Shown piece after piece: positions 1 through 3,984 of a stretch of DNA of 5,863 bases. Source of the stretch: Chloroflexota bacterium. Its GTDB lineage: Bacteria; Chloroflexota; Dehalococcoidia; UBA3495. Position numbers and translations under genes: made by a program. The stretch's first letter is position 1; each line of letters opens with the position of its first letter. The stretch lies in contig JACZXN010000126.1 in NCBI GenBank assembly GCA_022571575.1, forward strand, positions 1 through 5,863, read 5' to 3'. Under the pieces are notes generated by a model. It saw nothing but the letters and a program-made list of their open reading frames with translations, ran no database searches and was not told where the DNA came from.

Positions 1-184
1 CAAGGTTAGCTTCGACGCCGACATGTTGGTGGATAACCTGGCCGCCCTGTCCAGTGCTATAATCAGGGACAAGCCTGACGGCATCAAGGGGACCTTCTAC
101 CGGTCGGCCTATCTTACATCCACGATGGGCCCCAGCGTCCCGCTGGACATTGCGGCCCTGCAGGCTCTGGAAGCGCCGGAATAA
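1..184 (+). CDS. rplA: 50S ribosomal protein L1, C-terminal end (5' partial)
   Basis: This is the last 60 codons of an open frame that enters from the left edge; the first base belongs to a cut codon and the stop is TAA at 182-184. The peptide carries the C-terminal signature of bacterial L1: KVSFDAD, then a helix with NLAAL, then KPDGIKGTFY, and finally the strand around TSTMGPSVPLD. E. coli L1 has the same order of elements (VDFDAD, NLEAL, KGVY, STTMG.GV.VD). L1 binds 23S rRNA at the mobile stalk that moves deacylated tRNA out of the E site. Its position directly upstream of the L10 leader and rplJ-rplL matches the conserved rplK-rplA-rplJ-rplL order. Most of the gene, including the start, lies outside the window. 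Confidence 0.93.
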   Translation, partial: KVSFDADMLVDNLAALSSAIIRDKPDGIKGTFYRSAYLTSTMGPSVPLDIAALQALEAPE

Positions 185-206
185 CCCGGCTTCACAATCC
201 CGGTTT

Positions 207-212
207 TACAAT
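207..212 (+). promoter_or_regulatory. possible -10 box for a promoter internal to the rplA-rplJ gap
   Basis: TACAAT matches the sigma-70 -10 consensus at five of six positions. It would place a transcript start near 219, just before the structured L10 leader that begins at about 226. No good -35 hexamer sits 16 to 18 bases upstream. A TTCACA at 191-196 is a good -35 match but too close to pair with it. The alternative is that rplJ is transcribed only by read-through from rplA. The call is weak. Confidence 0.2.
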
Positions 213-225
213 CTAACGATCGACA

Positions 226-343
226 CGCCAGAGACCGCGGGTCCCCTTTGGGGGCTAAATGCGCAAGCCGCCCGCCCAGGCGCGACAAACAGTGATTCGG
301 AGTAACCGATTCCCTGCGCCGCGTCTTTGGCGCAGGGTTTTTT
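226..343 (+). promoter_or_regulatory. L10 leader (autoregulatory mRNA element with terminator)
   Basis: The untranslated stretch before rplJ folds like the ribosomal protein L10 leader of many bacteria. CGCC (226-229) pairs with GGCG (279-282), and GCGGG (237-241) pairs with CCCGC (271-275). They are separated by the asymmetric AGAGACC internal loop on the 5' side and CCA on the 3' side, resembling the kinked L10-binding site. Inside are a small CCCC-TTT-GGGG hairpin (243-253) and a possible GCAA tetraloop (263-266). A perfect intrinsic terminator follows at 312-343. In B. subtilis, L10 complexed with L12 binds its leader and promotes termination; the same feedback is inferred here. GGCGCG (279-284) can instead pair with TGCGCC (315-320), which would melt both the L10 site and the terminator and act as antiterminator. 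Confidence 0.8.
312..343 (+). terminator. intrinsic terminator (attenuator) upstream of rplJ
   Basis: CCCTGCGCC (312-320) and GGCGCAGGG (329-337) form a perfect 9-bp stem with an 8-base loop, followed by six T residues (338-343). It sits 32 bases before the rplJ start codon and after the predicted L10-binding helix. It is therefore most likely a conditional terminator controlling rplJ-rplL expression and not the end of an operon. Confidence 0.85.
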
Positions 344-364
344 CATTTGCCAGGAATCTTTTTT

Positions 365-370
365 GGAGGA
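365..370 (+). promoter_or_regulatory. Shine-Dalgarno site that fixes the rplJ TTG start
   Basis: GGAGGA lies five bases before the TTG at 376. The site supports this TTG over the upstream in-frame ATG at 259, which lies inside the leader RNA, has no comparable ribosome binding site, and would force translation through the terminator hairpin. Confidence 0.85.
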
Positions 371-375
371 ATAAT

Positions 376-1143
376 TTGCCAACCCAGCAAAAAATAGACC
401 GGGTCCAAGACATCAAGGACCGGCTGGAGCGCAGCAGCATCGTGATGACCACCAGCTTTTCGGGGATCTCGGTGAACGAGATGGTCGCGTTGCGCCGCGC
501 CATGCGGGGCGGCGGTGTGGATTTCACCATCGTCAAGAATACCCTGCTCTCGCTGGCCGCCGATGAAGCCCAAAAATCCCGGTTAAAAGAGATTGTCCAG
601 GGTCCGACCGCCATCGCCCTCGGCTATGACGACCCCGTGGATGCCGCCAGGGTGGTGGCCGATTACATCCGGACCAGCCGGTCCGCTCTGGCCATCATTG
701 GGGCCGTCATGGGCGACGGGTCCATGATGTCCGCCGAGGAAGTGACCAGGATGGCCTCGCTGCCGCCTAAAGCACAACTGCTGGCCATGCTACTGGCTCA
801 GTTCCAGTCGCCCATCGCCCGTCTACTCACCGTCCTGAATGGCCCGTTGCAGGGCCTGGACAACGTGCTGCAGGCCCGGGTGCGCCAGATGGAGGAAGAG
901 GGGCCGGCCCCAACACCGGCGCCGGAGACCGCGTCCGAACCCCAAGCATCCGCTGAACCCCAAGCAACCGGGGAGGCGGAAGAGTCCCCGGTGGCCGAGG
1001 CCCCGGCGGATGAGGACTCCCCAGCCGAAGCTGGAGAAGCGCCCGTGCCAGAGTCCGCCGCCGAAGAGGCGCCTGCGGATGAGGCGGAGGTCGAGCCAGA
1101 ACCCGAACCGGAAGCCGCCGATGGGGAGGCCGACTCGGAATAA
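376..1143 (+). CDS. rplJ: 50S ribosomal protein L10 with long acidic C-terminal tail
   Basis: L10 anchors the L7/L12 dimers to the ribosome at the base of the GTPase-associated stalk. The start is TTG 376 behind GGAGGA, giving 255 residues. The N-terminal rRNA-binding domain shows the family pattern: FSGISVNE (28-35), the LRRAMR segment (39-44) and IVKNTL (52-57), followed by the usual GPTAIALGYDDP region. The L12-binding helix should lie at about 135-172. Bacterial L10 proteins are usually about 165-180 residues and would end there. Here residues 173-255 add 83 residues rich in Glu, Ala and Pro, with about 29 acidic residues and no Lys, Arg or aromatic residue, so the tail is predicted to be disordered. 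It is preceded by the L10 leader and followed by rplL after 84 bases. Expression is probably controlled by L10 feedback at the leader terminator. The L10 identity is secure; the role of the tail is unknown. Confidence 0.95.
   Translation: MPTQQKIDRVQDIKDRLERSSIVMTTSFSGISVNEMVALRRAMRGGGVDFTIVKNTLLSLAADEAQKSRLKEIVQGPTAIALGYDDPVDAARVVADYIRTSRSALAIIGAVMGDGSMMSAEEVTRMASLPPKAQLLAMLLAQFQSPIARLLTVLNGPLQGLDNVLQARVRQMEEEGPAPTPAPETASEPQASAEPQATGEAEESPVAEAPADEDSPAEAGEAPVPESAAEEAPADEAEVEPEPEPEAADGEADSE
937..972 (+). repeat. 18-bp tandem repeat within the rplJ tail
   Basis: Two adjacent 18-base units (937-954 and 955-972) share an identical 12-base core GAACCCCAAGCA and differ in the last six bases. They encode EPQASA and EPQATG. 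The repeat suggests the acidic tail grew partly by in-frame duplication. Confidence 0.7.
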
Positions 1144-1147
1144 CCCC

Positions 1148-1177
1148 ACCGGTGAATCGGTCCGGTAAGTCATTCAC
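1148..1177 (+). promoter_or_regulatory. overlapping inverted repeats between rplJ and rplL
   Basis: ACCGG (1148-1152) can pair with CCGGT (1162-1166), and GTGAAT (1152-1157) can pair with ATTCAC (1172-1177). The two helices overlap and cannot form together. Neither is followed by a T-run, so this is not an intrinsic terminator. A processing site or a modest translational element is possible, and so is chance. Confidence 0.25.
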
Positions 1178-1227
1178 GAATACCGTAAAGAGACCTGATC
1201 AATCCTGATAGGAAGAGAGGAGACATT

Positions 1228-1620
1228 TTGAGCAAGGACGAGATTTTAGAAGCGATCAAACAGATGAACGTGCTTGAGTTGTCCGACATGGTGAAAGCCC
1301 TGGAAGACGAGTTCGGCATCAGCGCCGCGGCCCCAGTGGCCGTCGCCGCCGCGCCCGGCGCCGGCGGAGCCTCAGCCGATGGTGGCGGAGCGGCAGTGGC
1401 CGAGGAACAGTCTGAGTTTGAAGTCAATCTCAAGGAGATTGGCCCCAACAAGATCAGCGTCATCAAGGCCGTGCGTGAAGTGACTTCCCTCGGCCTGCGC
1501 GAGGCCAAAGAGTTGGTGGAATCCGCCCCCACCGCCGTCAAGGAAGGCATAGCCAAAGAAGAAGCCAACAATATCAAGGCCAAGCTGGAAGAGGCCGGGG
1601 CCGCGGTCGAGGTCAAGTAG
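1228..1620 (+). CDS. rplL: 50S ribosomal protein L7/L12
   Basis: L7/L12 is the multicopy stalk protein that recruits and stimulates translational GTPases such as EF-G and EF-Tu. The 130-residue product has all three expected parts. The N-terminal dimerisation and L10-binding domain is about residues 1-34. An Ala/Gly-rich hinge spans about 35-60. The C-terminal factor-binding domain, about 61-130, contains [13 protein letters not shown] (72-84), [14 protein letters not shown] (88-101) and the final [10 protein letters not shown], nearly matching E. coli. Translation starts at TTG 1228, five bases after AGGAG (1218-1222); no upstream in-frame start fits the family N-terminus. A TTG start is surprising for such an abundant protein. 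It follows rplJ and is probably co-transcribed with it and with the small zinc-ribbon gene 48 bases downstream. Confidence 0.97.
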   Translation: MSKDEILEAIKQMNVLELSDMVKALEDEFGISAAAPVAVAAAPGAGGASADGGGAAVAEEQSEFEVNLKEIGPNKISVIKAVREVTSLGLREAKELVESAPTAVKEGIAKEEANNIKAKLEEAGAAVEVK

Positions 1621-1622
1621 CC

Positions 1623-1665
1623 GCCCTCCCAGCATCGCCGGTATCGCCAAGAGGGCTAGGAGGGC
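1623..1665 (+). promoter_or_regulatory. possible RNA switch masking the ribosome binding site of the zinc-ribbon gene
   Basis: GCCCTCC (1623-1629) is fully complementary to GGAGGGC (1659-1665), which contains the Shine-Dalgarno sequence of the next gene. Its first six bases are also complementary to GAGGGC (1651-1656), a direct repeat lying just upstream. One fold would hide the ribosome binding site and the other would leave it free. The complementarity is directly visible; regulation is inferred. Confidence 0.35.
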
Positions 1666-1668
1666 CAA

Positions 1669-1902
1669 TTGGGCCGCAAAGACCGGGAGCGCTTCCAGCG
1701 TTTGAAGGAAGGAAATCCCGATTACGCAGGATACCGCGGGCTCAACACCGTGATCACCCGGGCGCCGTCTCCCACCACGGAGACGGTGGTCTGTTCGTCG
1801 TGCCACCGCAAGCGCAACGTGGCCAGCGACAACCTCCCGGAGGACCGCAGCACCTACGTGTGTCTCCGCTGCCAGGATGACAGCGCCGGGTCAGCCCCTT
1901 GA
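1669..1902 (+). CDS. small zinc-ribbon protein of unknown function, stalk operon
   Basis: I cannot name this 77-residue protein. Two CxxC knuckles, CSSC (42-45) and CLRC (65-68), are spaced 19 residues apart and should bind one zinc ion as a ribbon or treble-clef-like fold. The first 31 residues are basic and polar (GRKDRERFQRLKEG, then YRGLNTVITR), which would suit RNA or ribosome contact. Start is TTG 1669, preceded by a strong AGGAGG (1658-1663) with a five-base gap; no in-frame ATG or GTG offers a comparable start. It lies 48 bases after rplL and before the operon terminator, so it is probably co-transcribed with L10 and L12. The complete ribosome binding site, conserved-looking Cys pairs and tight context argue that it is a real gene. 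Possible roles are ribosome-associated factor, RNA-binding regulator or zinc reserve, none shown by the sequence. Confidence 0.78.
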   Translation: MGRKDRERFQRLKEGNPDYAGYRGLNTVITRAPSPTTETVVCSSCHRKRNVASDNLPEDRSTYVCLRCQDDSAGSAP

Positions 1903-1946
1903 GTCTTACCCTGACCCTCAACTAACCGAACTCTTGGCAGGAATGT

Positions 1947-1980
1947 AAAAAGGCCTCTCCCACGGGAGAGGCTTTCTTTT
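1947..1980. terminator. bidirectional intrinsic terminator between the rplL operon and the S41-like gene
   Basis: GCCTCTCC (1953-1960) and GGAGAGGC (1965-1972) form a perfect 8-bp stem with a four-base CACG loop. The + strand continues with TTTCTTTT (1973-1980). The - strand continues with CTTTTT (complement of 1947-1952). The hairpin lies between convergent genes ending at 1902 (+) and 2002 (-), so it can serve both. Confidence 0.9.
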
Positions 1981-2001
1981 CAAGAATATTTAAGATTATT
2001 T

Positions 2002-3402
2002 CTAACGGAAGGGCGGCAACTGGCCGTCCAGAAACTCGTAGGCCCGGTTGAACTGGCTCTCTCCACCGTAACCGTCCTGCTCGGGCTCGGACAGTACGAC
2101 GAAATCAGGCTGCAATCCTGATCTGCCCAGGAGTTTACCCGAAGGGGTGTACCAACGGGACACCGGCAGGTACATGGCCGATCCGTCGCTTAGCTCCACA
2201 AAATCGTAGGTCGAGGCGTCGCCGAAGGTCGGCATTCCAAACAAGGTCGCCCTCCCGGAGTCCTGCAACGCTCCGGCCAGGGTCTCTGCTTCGCGGACCG
2301 TCTCCTCGTTGACCAACACCGCTATCAGCAGGTCGTCCAGGTCCAGACGGTTCTCATTGGGATCGATGGTCGCTTCGGTGCGCTTGCCGTCGCGGCCTTC
2401 AAAATATCCGAACACGCTTCCGTCGGGCATGAATTGCCCGGCAGCCTCTCTGGCCGCATCCGCCGATCCGCCGGGATTGGCCCTTAGGTCCACGATCAGG
2501 GCCAGCAGGTCGAACCGGTTCAGGGATTCCAGGGCGGATAGCACCTGCTCGCCGGTATTTTCGCGGAAACGTGAGATGCGTATGTACCCGACGCCGCCTG
2601 GAATCAGCTGACTGCCCACCGACTGCAGTTCGATGGGGCCCCGGAACACCTCTATCTCCAGGGGCTCAGGCTCCCCCGCCCGCATGAGCTCCAGGGCGAC
2701 TTTGGTCCCCTCGGGCCCCGCCACCTTGCCAACCACTTCCTGGACCCCCTGTCCCACCACCGATTCGCCTCCCACCGCCACCAGAACATCGCCAGCTTCG
2801 ATGCCGGCGCTCTCGGCGGGTGTACCGGAGAACGGGAACAGCATGATTCGGCCGTCCTGGGAGACCACCCTGGCCCCGATGCCCAGGTAACTGCCCTCGA
2901 TGCGGCTCTCCAGGTTCTCCTTGGCCAGGGGATATTGACTGGCGGTCAGGAATACCGCAGACGAGCTACCCAGGCCCTCCAACATCCCCGCGATGGCCGC
3001 TTCGGCGACGATGGATGAACCAAAGTCCGGGTTTGCCGCCTGATGCATGGCCACCGCCCGCCACAGATCGACCAACTCGCCGGGAACTTGGGACGGCGGT
3101 TGGCCGCGCATCCGGCCGACCTCGGTCAGGAAGGGATAGGGAGCGATGTCCATCAGGTCCAATACCATGCGCATGGCCCCGGACACCACGGAATCGGCGT
3201 CCAGGGAATCGGAACCGGCGTAGCTCTGGCTTATCTGCTCCCAGGCTTCCCACACCAGCGCCAGGCCGTCGGACGGTTCTTCGGCATCCGACGCCACCGG
3301 GGACGAGGAACAGGCCAGCAGGGCCGAGATGACCACGAGGGCGGCGATGATGGCAATGGCACGGGGAAAGGCGTGGCGGAAGGTAGGCAGTCTTTGAAGC
3401 AT
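2002..3402 (-). CDS. S41-family (CtpA/Prc-like) PDZ lipoprotein, probable pseudoprotease
   Basis: The 466-residue protein begins with a signal peptide: Arg-containing N-region, hydrophobic core at about 15-30, and lipobox LLAC with Cys31. It is therefore predicted to be an exported lipoprotein. A helical region (about 45-165) ends in FLTASQY, as in CtpA-type proteases. A PDZ domain (about 168-256) contains GSYLGIGARV and the GIEAGDVLVAVGG stretch. The S41 core follows with LIVDLRANPGG (302-312) and RWYTPSGKLLGRSGLQPD (416-433). In active relatives the catalytic Ser lies in VNxxSASASE and the Lys in TFGKGxVQ, 25 residues later in E. coli Prc. Here the aligned motifs are VNEETVREAE and TFGDASTY, placing Arg370 and Asp395 at the two positions. 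The fold appears intact, with no frameshift, but proteolysis is unlikely. A substrate-binding or regulatory role is inferred. It is transcribed alone toward the shared terminator. The ATG at 3402 has only a weak GAG upstream. Confidence 0.9.
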   Translation of the reverse strand: MLQRLPTFRHAFPRAIAIIAALVVISALLACSSSPVASDAEEPSDGLALVWEAWEQISQSYAGSDSLDADSVVSGAMRMVLDLMDIAPYPFLTEVGRMRGQPPSQVPGELVDLWRAVAMHQAANPDFGSSIVAEAAIAGMLEGLGSSSAVFLTASQYPLAKENLESRIEGSYLGIGARVVSQDGRIMLFPFSGTPAESAGIEAGDVLVAVGGESVVGQGVQEVVGKVAGPEGTKVALELMRAGEPEPLEIEVFRGPIELQSVGSQLIPGGVGYIRISRFRENTGEQVLSALESLNRFDLLALIVDLRANPGGSADAAREAAGQFMPDGSVFGYFEGRDGKRTEATIDPNENRLDLDDLLIAVLVNEETVREAETLAGALQDSGRATLFGMPTFGDASTYDFVELSDGSAMYLPVSRWYTPSGKLLGRSGLQPDFVVLSEPEQDGYGGESQFNRAYEFLDGQLPPFR

Positions 3403-3455
3403 ATCTCGATGGAGCCCGGTACCGGCGATTATTGGACCGCCGCGGCCGCCGGTTC

Positions 3456-3464
3456 ATTGTATCA
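3456..3464 (-). promoter_or_regulatory. extended -10 promoter for the S41-like gene
   Basis: Read on the - strand this is TGATACAAT: a TACAAT -10 box (five of six matches) with the TG extension that can compensate for a missing -35, and no good -35 is visible. It predicts a start near 3449 and a leader of about 47 bases. The inverted repeat GTATC-A-GATAC (3459-3469) overlaps it and could be an operator. Confidence 0.42.
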
Positions 3465-3494
3465 GATACGATCGCCGCAGCCGGGGCGCCGCCA

Positions 3495-3523
3495 TTGCCA
3501 GCAACCTTTGGGCCTAGTAAACT
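3495..3523 (+). promoter_or_regulatory. candidate sigma-70 promoter for the EthD-like gene
   Basis: TTGCCA (3495-3500, five of six matches to TTGACA) is followed after 17 bases by TAAACT (3518-3523, four of six matches to TATAAT). The start would be near 3530, about 70 bases before the ATG at 3602. Spacing and position are good; the -10 is mediocre. Confidence 0.4.
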
Positions 3524-3601
3524 GAGCGGAAATCGTCCTGGCTGCGGCACCTGTACCAAATTGCGGGCCGCCAATGCCCCAGTGGTTAAGGAGTCGACAT
3601 C

Positions 3602-3916
3602 ATGATCAAAGTCACAGTCCTATACCCCAACGAGGAAGGCAAACAGTTCGACCACGGCTACTTTTCTACCACCCATCTTGCTTTAGTCCAGAAACTGTTG
3701 ACCCCCATGGGCCTGATCAAAGGCGAGATGGAGAAGGGCATATCGGGCACCGACCCCAATGAACCCGCTCCATTCGTGGGGATCGCGCACCTCTCCTTCA
3801 ACACCACCGAAGAGGTCCACGAGGCGTTTAAGGCCCATGGCGGCGCAATCATGGGAGACATCTCGAACTACACCGACATCAAACCCCAGTTCCAGATCAG
3901 CGAGACCATATCATAG
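3602..3916 (+). CDS. EthD-family (dimeric alpha/beta-barrel) protein
   Basis: The 104-residue product has the features of small EthD-domain proteins. It opens with MIKVTVLYPNEEG (1-13) and a strand leading to FDHGYFSTTHLALV (16-29), where His25 sits at the conserved position of the YYxxxHxPL-type motif. An Ala/Phe-rich helix spans about 70-80, and the C-terminus contains DISNYTDIKPQFQISE (86-101), a hallmark of the family. EthD proteins form ferredoxin-like dimers; the founding member is needed for ethyl tert-butyl ether degradation, but most relatives have no known reaction. Length is typical and there is no signal peptide, so a cytoplasmic location is expected. The ATG is preceded by AAGGAG (3588-3593) with eight bases between. 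A strong terminator follows the stop by 24 bases. The family assignment is good; substrate and pathway are unknown. Confidence 0.85.
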   Translation: MIKVTVLYPNEEGKQFDHGYFSTTHLALVQKLLTPMGLIKGEMEKGISGTDPNEPAPFVGIAHLSFNTTEEVHEAFKAHGGAIMGDISNYTDIKPQFQISETIS

Positions 3917-3940
3917 GCGCCACGGGTCACGGGTGATTCA

Positions 3941-3969
3941 GGGCGGCCCAAATAATGGGCCGCCCTTTT
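3941..3969 (+). terminator. intrinsic terminator after the EthD-like gene
   Basis: GGGCGGCCC (3941-3949) and GGGCCGCCC (3957-3965) form a perfect 9-bp, almost all-GC stem with loop AAATAAT, followed by TTTT (3966-3969). It lies only 15 bases before the start codon of the next gene on the same strand, so it may also limit read-through into that gene. Confidence 0.85.
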
Positions 3970-3974
3970 GATTT

Positions 3975-3980
3975 GAGGAG
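3975..3980 (+). promoter_or_regulatory. Shine-Dalgarno site that fixes the DUF885 gene start
   Basis: GAGGAG ends four bases before the ATG at 3985. An in-frame ATG at 3955 lies within the loop and 3' arm of the terminator hairpin and has no ribosome binding site, so 3985 is preferred. Confidence 0.8.
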
Positions 3981-3984
3981 TGTC

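Noticed and set aside
259..375. Upstream in-frame ATG that would lengthen L10 by 39 residues
   Set aside because: It lies inside the L10 leader RNA, has no ribosome binding site, and translation would run through the leader helix and the terminator hairpin. The added residues do not resemble the L10 N-terminus.
823..1177. Antisense and alternative-frame open frames across the L10 tail
   Set aside because: The low-complexity, GC-rich repeat coding for Glu/Ala/Pro yields Arg/Pro/Gly-rich shadows in other frames, with no initiation signals or recognisable domains.
1170..1616. 148-codon open frame antisense to rplL
   Set aside because: It mirrors the codon structure of a certain gene. Its Ala/Ser/Leu-rich product is what the antisense of a GC-rich, Ala-rich gene gives, and no ribosome binding site or family match is seen.
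2002..3402. The S41-like gene as a decaying pseudogene
   Set aside because: The frame is complete with signal peptide, PDZ domain and other conserved motifs intact and a terminator behind it. Only the catalytic motifs are altered, which fits a pseudoenzyme better than random decay.
2966..3574. 202-codon - strand frame overlapping the N-terminus of the S41-like gene
   Set aside because: It overlaps a well-supported gene in another frame. Its Arg/Pro/Gly-rich product has no domain, and it would span the predicted promoter of that gene.
3955..3984. Upstream in-frame ATG of the DUF885 gene
   Set aside because: It falls within the terminator hairpin without a ribosome binding site; ATG 3985 follows GAGGAG.
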